Notes under the pieces: model-generated
The model's database searches: none
Told to the model about the DNA's origin: nothing
What the model saw: only the letters and a program-made list of their open reading frames with translations
NCBI RefSeq assembly: GCF_965363235.1
Contig: NC_134839.1
Coordinates: 113,640,517 to 113,704,516 of the forward strand
Direction: 5' to 3'
Length of the DNA stretch: 64,000 nt
Source: Mytilus galloprovincialis
Taxonomy: Eukaryota > Mollusca > Bivalvia > Mytilida > Mytilidae
Position numbers and translations under genes: made by a program
In this document: positions 9,246 through 19,799 of the stretch, in pieces
Position numbering within the stretch: position 1 is the stretch's first letter
Layout: the number at the start of each line of letters is the position of its first letter

Positions 9246-10664
9246 CGATTTCACCTGGATAGATGCACGCTTGATAAAGCTAGTTGGTCTAGCGAAATAT
9301 TGCGTTTATTTTCATCATTTTGTAAATATTTTAAACATTCTTATATTTACATACTAAATAGTGTGTTAAAATTACATTGTTGGGCAATCTATAATTTTAT
9401 TTGTGTAATTGAATTAATCTCTGTACAGTTACTACGGATTAATCCACACTCCCATAGATTTATATGTCATGTGCTGCTATTTTAGGCATTATATTGTATC
9501 AAAGTGTATTACATCGCCCATAAAAATAAACTAAATGTTTACTATCTGTGCATGTACAGGTAGGTTGAAGATATAGAACTATATTTAAGAATATTGGACG
9601 GAATATTTACATTATAAAGATACCATTATATTTACAATTATTATACAATCATCATATGAAGGAACTGCATGAACACAGCATGCCACATATTCTCTGTGGG
9701 TGTTTATATCTATTTTGTATATCACAGTGACCTTTCGACTGCTACGATAACACTATGCATCCTTGGGTAGATATACAGGTCAGATATACATGGACGCAGA
9801 CAGCCACAAATCTAATACTTAGGTAAGGAATGTATAAAATTATGTATACTCTGTTTCAATGATAGTTTTTATCCTTGCTCTATCACGCCTAGATTAAACT
9901 GTATGTTATATTTCTCTTGTTACGGATAAATGTTTTCAAGCTATAAGGTAACCCCGGATATAGAAGGTCAATAGAGAAATGTTTGGTATCTACCCGTACA
10001 AAAGTTTAACCAAACACATAAATTGGGATGTGCATTTAAAAAGGCGACAATCTATACACTTTCTTCACAACACACTTTGATTGGTCAGAGAAAACCACAA
10101 AAAAGAAACTGTCTTATTTATATAGAGACTCATGTTATACCTTAATTGGCATTTTACGGACTAGAAAAACGTTCATTTAATACAAAAATAAAAGGCTTAG
10201 GGGAAACAAGGAGGGTCTTCTTTTATTTGGAACTGCATAGTCTGTATGCAACTATAAAAGACCCCGGTATAAAAATGCGTAACATATTCAAACGGGATAA
10301 CTATTAATGGCTTCATTTATAAAATAACCAATTTGCGACAAAAACTAATATATATGAAAGACATGCGTACTGTATGATCTTGTCCACAGTTAGAATCCTG
10401 TAACTCAGCTGTTATAGTTTGTTGCTGTATATCAGATTTGTTTTTCGTTTATTGTTATTTGCTTGCTATGTAGTTTGAGTTTTCTCATTGTTAAAGGTAG
10501 CACGGTAACCTATAGCTGCTACTATCTGCGTCATTTTGGTAATATTGTAATATTGGCAATCATCATAAGACAGCATTTATGTTAGTTTACTTATATTTTA
10601 CAACAAAAGAAACCTCCATAATCTTACGATAAAGATAAGTACGATGCATAAACATTAATAATAT
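9246..10664. other. Intergenic; upstream region of thioesterase 1
   Basis: No coding frame is supported. A non-coding first exon of thioesterase 1 may lie here, because a splice acceptor (TGTTTTACAG) sits 20 bases before its ATG. A dispersed-repeat-like phrase occurs around 10400-10530. Confidence 0.4.
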
Positions 10665-10699
10665 ATGTTCTGTTTTACAGAATTTAAAACAGAATTATC

Positions 10700-10784
10700 A
10701 TGGCTCAACAATTGGTTAGGGACGAAACGACCTGTATTGAAGTATTAGCTTATGGTGTACCATTTAACTATGACGATCGGTCAG
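10700..10784 (+). CDS. Thioesterase 1, coding exon 1
   Basis: Encodes the first 28 residues (MAQQLVRDETTCIEVL, then GVPFNYDDRS) plus one base of a Gly codon. It has the same 85-base length and closely similar sequence as exon 1 of the second paralogue at 36638. Confidence 0.85.
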
Positions 10785-13700
10785 GTAAGAACAATGTATA
10801 CAGAATTATGGTATACCATTTAACTGTGACCAGAAGGTAGGTATTTGAACACACTAAAGCTAGCTTATGTAACAATGTAACACTTTTGATCATATACATA
10901 TATTTATCAATGCCTTATATTTATCCATATGAGTTGAAAGCAAAGCTAAACTTATCTTGTGTTTGTGTAAGATTGAGTATTCTAAAGTTGATTTTTGATA
11001 GGATTATAGGTGAAGCAAATATAGGCAACAGTAGTTTACCAGTGTTCAAAAGTCATAAATCGATTGAGAGAAAACAAAACCGCGGTACATCAACTAGAAG
11101 TAGAATACAAACGATTGGGTATCATCACTTTCTGTGTTGATTTAGATAGAATGTTAAATCTAAATTATGCTCCTCGAATACAAGAAATATAAAAAAATAT
11201 TACAAAAATGGTCAAAACAGTCGCTTACCCCGTTTGGTAAAATAACAATTATTTTTAGTCATTAATTATATCAAAATTTAATCATCTGTACCTGTCCATC
11301 CCAGGTCCAGATGATAATATGATAAGTCAACTTAATAGTAAAATTTATTCATTCATTTGGGATGATAAGCCTGTCAAAATAAAGCGGGATCTTCTATGTC
11401 AGGAATACTTCCGAGGGGGCCTAAAAATTATTAATTTGAGAAATTTTATACAAGGGTTAAAACTTACTTGGGTTAGAAGATTGTTTAAGTCAAAATCGAA
11501 ATGGATTCAATTATTTACCTCCACCCAAAATATAAATTTTACAGAGTTGGCTTATTTTGGAATTATTAAAAAATCAAAAAACAAATTTCGGGATGAAGTT
11601 TTTCATGCCTGGAAAACTATGTCAAAACTCAGACATCCATTTTATTTTGAGGAAGTCATTTCTACATCTATATGGCATAACGAACATATTAATAGTTATC
11701 AAAAGTACCAGGATTATAAAATTGATAATGTCAGCGTTTACTATAAAAATTGGGCACATCATGGGGTATGGACTGTAAATGACCTGTTAGATGAACATGG
11801 GAGATATATTAACGTATGATAATTTTGAAATTATGTATAATTTCAAACCCATGTTTCTTAGTTTTATGGATTTACATTAGCACTAAAAAAAAAGTGGCTA
11901 CAAGACATTGGAATCAACTCTGAAAGAGAAAAAAAACATCAGGCTATTATACCATTTAACATTAAGAAAGAGCCTGAAACTATAGAACATTTACTTTGGG
12001 GTTGTCATATTGTAGCCGACATTTGGCACAATCTAAATTCATGGATTTTCGATAAGGTTCTTATCGAAATTCAACTTAATTTGAAAATTGTCATTTTTGG
12101 CCTCTATGAAAATTATAAACCCGAATTTCATGAAGAATTATAAAGTTATATTACTGCCGAAGTTCTTTATTTACAGATGTAAGATGCAAGATATAAAACC
12201 TAATATAAAAGGTCTTCAAAATTACATAAAAGAAAACTTGATTTTAGAGAAACATATTTCTTCAAAATACTTAAGTGTGGAAGAACACAACTTGTACTGG
12301 AACCCCTGGGCTAAGGTTATTGATTGAATTGATACATGTATGTATATGAGCATTTGAAATTATTTGTACACTGTTATACCATACCATATGTATGCTCATA
12401 TATTTCTCGCACTATTATTACCCTGTCTGAATTGGGTAGATATCCTCTTTATATAAATTTGCTAACACATATGTTTATGTATTGGCATAGACTAGAGAAT
12501 TCTCCATCTGATTTATTGAAAAATGCTTATGCTGAGTTAAAAATGATAGAAAGTAAAGGTCAAACCAGTTCCAATAATTCATGGCTCTCTAATATCATTT
12601 TCTACAGTGAAAAATTGGGTATTGACCTAAATATATGTAAAAATCTAGGAAAAAATAAATTTAAAAACTTATTGAAAAAACAGCTCAAATTAAATTTTCA
12701 AAATGATTGGGAGAAAATGCGAGATTTTTATTTACAGAATCAAGGCAAATTGGACACTTATTTTTCATTCAAAAAGTCATTTGACTATGAAAATTATTTA
12801 GATTTAAAGCACCCACAAAAACATTTGTTAACAAAATACAGACTTAGCAATCACTGTTTAAGAATAGAAACTGGCAGACATGAACGAATTACCAATGTAT
12901 GTGGTAAATATGAAATATTACCTCGACATGAGAGGATATGTTTATATTGTAATACAAATTGTATTGAAAATGAAATGCACTTTCTTCTGGAATGCCCTAT
13001 TTACAATAACCTCAGAGATATCACTGATTATATAAAAAAAAAATACCCCAGTTTAGATAGTTTAAATATAAATGATCTTTTTTCATGGATCATGATTAAT
13101 GAAGATAGCAGATTTTTATCTATTTTATATGCATACCTGGATAAAGGCCTGCAACTAAGAAAATCAGAAAATTAGTTAGATACTCTAAAATATATCAAAA
13201 TTATCTCCCCTTGACCACTGATCCTTTCTTCATGCATTTGAATTTCAATTATTATTTTATGTTTCTTTAATCACTCTGTAATGTTTATGTCATGTTGTAA
13301 TTAATGTTATGCTCTTAATGGGCCCTTTAATTTGGAAAATAAAAATATTGTATTGTATTGTATAGTATTGTATTTTACTATGATGAATGAAAATGTTATT
13401 ACTATACTTAATCCATAGATTTCTAAGTGTTAATTCATAGAATGCTTATTATGCTTATTTATTTCATTTGCTTGCTTATTTTGCCACAAGATAAATATAT
13501 GTTGATACTTATAAATTCATGAAGAAAAAAAAAAGTAAAAAAAAAAGAATACAAACGAACAACAGGAACACTGAAATACAACAAAAACAAACCGCCTACA
13601 TACATAGAAACGAACTTATTGATATAACAACTGCCATATTCCTCACTTGGTACGGACATTTTAGAAACACTCTTTATCATCGAAATTTATCTTATTTATA

Positions 13701-14601
13701 AAGAGGTAAAACAAAATAATTTCTGATATCAAAGCCAATTCAAAAATCTTCATTAGGATCTTAAAAATTCATTGCTTTATATGTAGAAGATAAATAAAGA
13801 ATTGCAAAATCAAAATTTGTCTGAATTGTAGGTAATTGGACTCCATGGAATTTATCAATCTTTTTAGACGGTGCTGAGTTGCAGGCTGCGGAGACCATGG
13901 TATTTATGGATGGCAAAAAATGGAGTAATGAAAACAAGATATTTGTGAGATTAAGACAAGTTATGGTTATGAATCCAGAAGTTTTCAAATATAATCATAT
14001 GACAAGAACAAAGTTGCAGATTACACAGACTTTAGAGAAAGTTGGCACCACGTCACTCATATTTAGAACAAAATTAAAAGACGTCAACACAGAAACTATT
14101 TTGGTAGATAGGTACATGATGGTAGTGGGAATGAATGCCTCGTCACGCAGACCAGAAAAGCATGCAGATTGGTTTATTCAGAAATATTCTGGCTTAAAAG
14201 ATACTGAAGTACCATTAATGACCAAATCTGAGATACCAACACCCCCTCTTAACTGTTTTACACAGACACTTGTTGTCCGGTACAGTGATCTTGACTATGA
14301 TTATCATACAAATCAGTCAGTGTATATCAAAATTTGCCATGATTGCGCAGCTGCAGCATGTAATTCCAAAAAGCTCTTGCCCTTTGAAGGCGACATTAGT
14401 CTGTATCCGATCCTGTTTATCGATGTACGTTACCTAGGGGAAACACTTGCCGAAGATAAACTATCTATTAATGTATGGCAGGATGATGCCGACCTAGCCA
14501 CCTTAAAATTTGTCATTTACAAGGATGAAAGGAAGGTTAACTACACAGTCATGAAACTCGACCTGCAGAAATCAAACAGTAATAGCCAATCAAAACTATA
14601 A
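10700..14601 (+). CDS. Double-hotdog acyl thioesterase, paralogue 1, with peroxisomal C-terminus
   Basis: Two coding exons, 10700-10784 and 13832-14601, join in phase 1 (TCAG/GTAAGA donor; TTGTAG acceptor) to give 284 residues. Residues about 50-145 look like a first hotdog domain (KLQITQTLEKVGTTSLIFRT). Residues about 170-275 form a second one carrying RYSDLDYDYHTNQSVY, which matches the SDLD-x-N-x-H-x-N signature of plant FatA/FatB acyl-ACP thioesterases (the first Asn is Asp here). The last three residues are Ser-Lys-Leu, the canonical PTS1 peroxisome signal. I infer hydrolysis of fatty acyl-CoA (or a similar acyl thioester) in the peroxisome; the substrate is not shown. A TTTTACAG acceptor 20 bases before the ATG suggests an upstream non-coding exon. 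The intron (about 3 kb) contains two LINE tails. A close paralogue lies at 36638-40565. The family call is firm; the substrate is open. Confidence 0.85.
10807..10850 (+). repeat. Partial duplication of the exon 1 end and its donor
   Basis: TTATGGTATACCATTTAACT followed by GTGACCAGAAGGTAGGTA repeats the last part of exon 1 and its splice donor (TATGGTGTACCATTTAAC to CAGGTAAG) about 55 bases downstream, inside the intron. Confidence 0.65.
11270..12330 (+). mobile_element. LINE (L1-like) C-terminal fragment, broken
   Basis: The frame at 11319-11819, extended in frame back to about 11270 (LSIPGPDDN), matches the region after the RT palm of L1-like LINEs: SFIWDDKPVKIKRDLL, then GGLKIINLRNFIQGLKLTWV. 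Another frame near 11960-12080 carries a zinc-finger-like ETIEHLLWGC, the usual zf-RVT end of such ORF2 proteins. The copy lacks the endonuclease and most of the RT and has at least two frame breaks. It lies in the thioesterase 1 intron, same strand. Confidence 0.75.
12336..13380 (+). mobile_element. Second LINE 3' end with ATTGT tail
   Basis: A 279-codon frame (12336-13175) contains the post-RT region of a second LINE: ELGRYPLYINLLTHMFMYWH, then a Cys-rich end ICLYCNTNC and ENEMHFLLECPIYNNL. Downstream come GGGCCCTTTAATTTGG, an AATAAAA signal and a run of ATTGT units (about 13345-13375), which is how several LINEs end. The 5' end is truncated; this 3' part is open. It follows the first LINE fragment almost directly. 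Confidence 0.75.
13381..13831. other. Rest of thioesterase 1 intron
   Basis: Contains an A-rich stretch (13520-13550) followed by about 110 bases resembling part of SINE-like family B (AACACTGAAATACAACAAAA, CTGCCATATTCCTCACTTGG). The acceptor TTGTAG is at 13826-13831. Confidence 0.4.
13832..14601 (+). CDS. Thioesterase 1, coding exon 2
   Basis: Encodes residues 29-284 including both hotdog domains and the C-terminal Ser-Lys-Leu, ending in TAA. The acceptor and phase reproduce NWTPWN, matching RWSPWN in the paralogue. Confidence 0.88.
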
Positions 14602-14904
14602 AACGGCAACTACATGTCTAGAGGACAAGGGTTTTGAATTGACAATTAATTTTGAAAATCTTGACAGATTGCTTGAGAGAAATCATGTTTGTATACATTG
14701 ACAACTAGCCTTTTGTGCCAGCTTATTTGGCATTAATTTAAGTCTTCTTTGTGATTTTTTTAAAATGAAATACTGTTGATGTTAAATATAATTTTATATG
14801 ATGTACACTATAGTAATTCCTGTTACCAGTAAACTGATTTTGAACAAGACTACGTGATTCACAAGATACTTGAAAGGGTTGTATATAGTGTAAGACATTA
14901 ATTT
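14602..14904 (+). other. 3' flank of thioesterase 1
   Basis: Probable 3' untranslated region. I did not find a clean AATAAA before the next repeat begins. Confidence 0.4.
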
Positions 14905-16405
14905 TTAGTTCACATGACCCAAAGGACCAAGTGAGCTTTTCTCACCACTTGGCGTCCGTCGTCCGTCGTCGCCGTAAAACATTTACAAATATCAACCAAC
15001 CAACCAAGATGGCCGCCATGGCTAAAAATAGAATATAGGGTTAAAATGTAGATTTTTGCTTATATCTCTGAAACCAAAGCATTATTAAGAGCAAATCTGA
15101 CATGGGGGTTAATTTGTTTATCAGGTCAAGATCTATCTGACTTGAAATTTTCAGATAAATCGGACAACCGGTTGTTGGATTGCTGCCCCTGAATTGGTAA
15201 TTTTAAGTCGGAAATTTTGCAGTTTTTAACCGGATTTTTGTGACAAAAATGTCGATTATTGATTGGGGGATGTACGGCGGGCGGCCGGGTGGGCGGCAAT
15301 CAAATGTTGTCCGTTCATTAACTCATGAACCGTTCAACAAAAGCTTTTAAAATTTTAATATGTTATTACTGACAACTATACGAAGGTAAATTTAATAATG
15401 GCGATTTTGACTTTTACAGTTCAGGAGTTATGGTTCTTGAAAGATTGAATAATGGAGTTTCCAGTCGTGTCCGTGCATTTACGCATGAACTGTTCTACCA
15501 AAGCTTCTGAAATTTTAATATGCTGTTACTGATGACAAAATGGAGGCCAAGTTCAATAATGACGATTTTGACTTTTACCGTTCAGGAGTTATGGTTCTTG
15601 AAAGATTGAAAAATGGTGTTTCCCGTCGTGTCCGTGCATTTTCTCATGAACCATTCAACCAAAGCTTTTTTGAAATTTTAATATGTTGTTACTGATGACA
15701 AAATAGAGGTCAAGTTCAATAATGACGATTTTGACTTTTACCGTTCAGGAGTTATGGTTCTTGAAAGATCGTAAAATGGCGTTTCCATTCACGTTGTTGC
15801 ATTTATTCATGAACCATTCAATCTAAGCTTTTCAAATTTTAATATGTTGATACTGATGACAAAATGGAGGTCAAATTTGATATTGACGATTTTCACTTTC
15901 ACCATTCATCAGTAATGGTTCTTGTGATATTGCCAGGACACAAATAAATGTTAATAAATCTGGTTTGCTGTCGTTGTGACAGCCTCTTGTTGGTTATTAT
16001 CTTGAATATTTTATAGATATAGATAATTCGTAAGCAGCAATAATAATCAGCAAAGTAAGATCTACAAATAAGTCAACCATGACCAAAATGGTCAATTGAC
16101 CCCATAAAGAGTTATTGTCCTTTAAAGTCAAATTGAACAATGTTTCGTTAATTTTTGTAATCTTTTAACTGAGACAAATTTAACCAAACCTGGTCACAAA
16201 TCAGCATTAGAGTATTTTTTTTTAAAATGTGTCCGATGACGCTGCCTGCCACCCAACATGGCAAAAAATAGAACATAGGAGGAAATGCAGTTTTTTGGCA
16301 TGTATCTCTGAAACTAGAGAAAAAGTTTAACGGTTGCATTATTTCATGCATCAATTGTAAATATCATGTGAGCGACACAGGCTCCTTGGAGTCTATAGTT
16401 TTAGT
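14905..16405 (+). mobile_element. GCTCACCTGG-family dispersed element (family C), plus orientation
   Basis: The left end has CCAAGTGAGCTTTTCTCACC and ACTTGGCGTCCGTCGTCCGT; the right end has GTGAGCGACACAGGCTCC and CTATAGTTTTA. The copy at 37722-38993 shares both ends, so these are the element boundaries. Internal landmarks include AAGATGGCCGCCATGGC and GGTCAAGATCTATCTG. No open frame is supported. This family is very common in mussel genomes. Confidence 0.75.
15300..15960 (+). repeat. Internal tandem repeat, about 154-bp unit, 4 copies
   Basis: TGTCCGTGCATTTACGCATG, GAAATTTTAATATG, TGACAAAATGGAGG and GTTCAGGAGTTATGGTTCTT recur about every 154 bases (starts near 15308, 15463, 15617 and 15770). 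The array lies inside the family C element. Confidence 0.85.
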
Positions 16406-17399
16406 TGTTATTTACTTTTAATTTATATTAACCAGTTTGAAAAAAATTAAGATTTTAGTTAATACCATAAATAGTTATCGAAATATACAATTGAATTATG
16501 AATTGGTTTGACCGGCGAAGAATACAACCAATGAACTCCCATAAACTGCTACTCTTTGTTATGTATTTGATTTCGAAGACTAGTGGACACTTTTGAAGAA
16601 TGTTTGAAACAGGATTTATAAGTTTTTGGTTTGTCGTCTTTCTGTCCGTCGATCAGTCATTGTCATGTCATCGCAATCCCTCTGAAACCACACAATACAA
16701 TTTGATGAATCTTATAATTTAATGGGATACTATTTAGATGTGCATACCTACAAGAAATTGTATCAGCTACTTCTGTAGTAGTTATGAGTCTTTAAATTTA
16801 AGAAGCGTGCTTACAAACTTTAAGATTCTTTAATTTTGATAGAGAGTTATGGCATTCTTTAATACAGTTTTATCACTTTGGTTTACTTGTACTCTTATAC
16901 ATAAATGCGATACAACTGTAATTATTTTCTTAGTTTTATCTATAAACTTTTATTCAAATTACCAAAACAAACATGAAAGTTGACTTCATAAACGAAAACA
17001 AAATCCTAAATCTAACAGAAACGAAAAAAATCTTGACCTGGGACTGGAAAACAAAATTTATAGAAACGAACAATTTCCCAGCAAGGATTATTCTGTACGG
17101 CCGAGTCTGCATACTGACTAAGAATAGTATCTTTTTGTACCTTTCAAGTTTATTTTTCTTTCTTCGTAATCAGGCAAGCATATTTTTTTTAAAGAATCAA
17201 CCAGATCCCCAATGATTTTATTTTGCTAAATTTGACCTCTTGGGAAAAGCTTGTCAGTTAAAGCACTTCCACAAACGAGTTTTTTTTTTTTTTTTAATTT
17301 TTAAATGATCGTAAACAGTCTGATACCTGCGGTAAGTGACAACTTTCTTATCTTCGAATTCAACACATATTACATGTATGATAAGCTTGTAAGCATATG
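16406..17399. other. No gene recognised
   Basis: AT-rich spacer between two family C copies. The 80-codon frame at 16973-17215 has no recognisable motif. Confidence 0.35.
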
Positions 17400-17876
17400 G
17401 GTCTTTGCCTTATATGATTGTAGATCTTACTTTACAGAACATTATTGCTGTTTATAGTAATTTTCAAGATAATAATCCAAAACTGCATAATTTCCTTAAA
17501 TTACTAATTCTAATAGGGGCAGAAACCCGACAATGGATTGTCTGACTCATCTGTTTCAGGGCAGATAAATCTGAATCTGATAAACATGTTTATCTTTTTC
17601 AGAATTATTCTAAATACTTTAGTTTCAGAGATATAAGCCAAAAACTGCATTTTAACCCTATGTTCTATTTTTAGCCATGGCGGCCTTCTTACTTTTCGGG
17701 CTAGGTCATCGGACACATTTTTAAACTAGATACCCCAATGATGATTGTGACAAAGTTTGGTTGAATTTGGCCCAGTAGTTTTAGAGGAGAAAAGTTTTTG
17801 TAAAAGTTAACAGACGACGACGGACGCCAAGTGATGAGAAAAGTTCACTTGGCCTTATAGGCCAGGTGAGCTTAAA
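17400..17876 (-). mobile_element. Family C element, minus orientation, truncated
   Basis: Reverse complement of the family C left end: GACGGACGCCAAGTGATGAG and CACTTGGCCTTATAGGCCAG near the right edge, with GCCATGGCGGCC at about 17675. Homology fades near 17400. Together with the copy at 14905 it forms a large inverted pair. Confidence 0.7.
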
Positions 17877-18662
17877 TTTAAAGGAAACATTAAAAATATG
17901 AGTATCTATAAACGAATAATATATATATCCTCCATCAGTATAAATTTGATTATGTCAATCTGATTTAACTTTATCCATTTTGTCTCCTTTTATTCTCTTG
18001 TTTGTGTACCTTAACATTTCACAAAATTCAGTAAATATAGGATTTTTATATGGAAATTGGTGAGTACGTAATAGCTTATCTTAGTATGAGCAATGTATGC
18101 CTATACACACAGTTTATACTGTCAGGGATAAAATTAGAATTCACAACACAGGTAAATTCAATCACGTCTGTAAGCAGAGGACATTATTTAGAACGAAGTT
18201 GATCATTTTGAAAGAATGCAATTATTTACAAAATAGAATCGTTCTTTTAATTGCCCTTATAAGGATACTCTATTTATGAGAGCAGATGCATTGTCACATT
18301 CTAGTGTAGAATTAACAGATAATACACGTATGTATTTATAATTCATTACTATATGTTTATACACACACATGGTTGTAGTGTTTTGTTACTGTTCAATTCG
18401 GAAAAGATTTTGTACAACAGGATTGATTCATTTTATATGTAGAATCTAGAGGAATTTGCGTAATGTTTGGATTCTCAGTAAATCTCGCTAACATTCAAAG
18501 ATAGAAGACATAGGAGTATATCCAGTAAACCCTAGGGTACTAACTCGTAAATACATTACAATTTACATCTGCATATTGAATTGTTGAAGTAAAGTGAGTA
18601 TTAAAAAAGTGAGAAAGGTAACACTTCAAGTTCTAACTTGTAGAATTTAACATACTTTGATA
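17877..18662. other. No gene recognised
   Basis: AT-rich sequence. No frame or repeat could be supported. Confidence 0.35.
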
Positions 18663-18667
18663 GATTG

Positions 18668-19738
18668 CAGGCGCGTAGCTGCATATACGCTAACACGCAG
18701 TTGCGTGCACATCGATTCGGCATAAAAAAAATATGGCAAAATAAAAATATAAATTAAATGATTAAAGGAAACACATATGTTGTCACTTTTTTTTTGATTA
18801 ATGAAATGTTATTAAATAACGGCATTTGGTTTCAAAATAAAAGTTTTATTGGAGATCGACAAAATCGGACAGTAGCTTGTATCTTTTACAAGATTTGAAT
18901 TTGTTATACTCAGTCTAAGACATGTAGTTTCGGAGCACATTTTACGGAGTACGGTTTATCTGTTTGGAATTAAATTTATCAGATCCCGAGGCGATGTGTT
19001 CGACAGATAACAAGACCCAATCATCCTGCAAACACGCCAAAACAGTATTGGAAAGTCTCATTATATTTTGCGTTCATAGACCATATGATAATGAAACTGG
19101 AGAGTGGAGTCGCGTCTGGTATTATTAGAAAATCGCTTCTTTGCGCCGTATCTGCTTCCTTGTGTTGTTGGAAATATAACAAACGAAGAAATCTCTGAGA
19201 CATACGAAACTGACCTGGCATGTAATTTTGACGAATTCAATTGGGAGGTCGCTCGATGGCGAACACGTACGCTGATTTATAACACCTCGCGAGTGCTACC
19301 GTGGAGATATATCAAGGTACTACGTCTGTTGGAAACTTGCAAATGTACGATCAACAATGAACAACGACAGGTTATCATCGCTTAGGCATTACTGCATATT
19401 CATCGGGAATTCAGTGTTAATATTGACAAAGTAATAGAGAAGTTCGTTTCTGCCTAGACCCGAAGAGCAGATTTTGGACAATTTTGAGTAATTTCGGTAT
19501 CACAAAAATGTGTTGTTTATGTATTCAATTTACCATTATTTAATCTATTCAGAAGATTAATTAATAGTTTTCATTCATAAATTGTTTATAAGTCCTTTCT
19601 ACATGTAGCTCCTCTTTTAACCGTCCTATGACCGAAAACCGAAAAAAAAAAACTGCATAAAAGGGTCCCAAAATTTTTTCGCCTCGCTCCGCTCGGCAGT
19701 AGTTGCTTGCACATCATTTCGTTCTAGCTACGCCCCTG
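18668..19738 (+). mobile_element. Decayed hAT-like DNA transposon
   Basis: The ends are inverted: CAGGCGCGTAGCTGC at 18668 against CAGGGGCGTAGCTAG read inward from 19738. GATTG lies directly outside both ends (18663-18667 and 19739-19743), a likely target-site duplication. The interior carries a transposase remnant. About 1.07 kb is left of what is normally a 3-4 kb autonomous element. Confidence 0.65.
19104..19385 (+). pseudogene. hAT-type transposase C-terminal remnant
   Basis: The frame encodes LENRFFAPYLLPCVVGNI, ETYETDLACNFDEFNWEVAR and WRTRTL, then LLETCKC. This resembles the region before the dimerisation domain in ZMYM1-like hAT transposases, where LLP, an acidic DL pair and an E-V-x-R-W-R block precede a TLLETL-like motif. 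Only about 80 residues of a protein normally several hundred long remain, and no catalytic core is visible. The assignment rests on pattern memory and should be searched. Confidence 0.5.
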
Positions 19739-19799
19739 GATTGAATAATAATTGTTGCTATTTTTAGACACTATATACATATATAATATATATACAAAA

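Noticed and set aside
8943-9485. 180-codon frame after the Penelope endonuclease
   Set aside because: It begins in a wrong frame of the endonuclease end and runs through a 57-bp tandem repeat; no domain is visible.
13459-13701. Opposite-strand frames of 60-73 codons in the thioesterase 1 intron
   Set aside because: They lie in an A-rich, SINE-like segment and have no motif or splice support.
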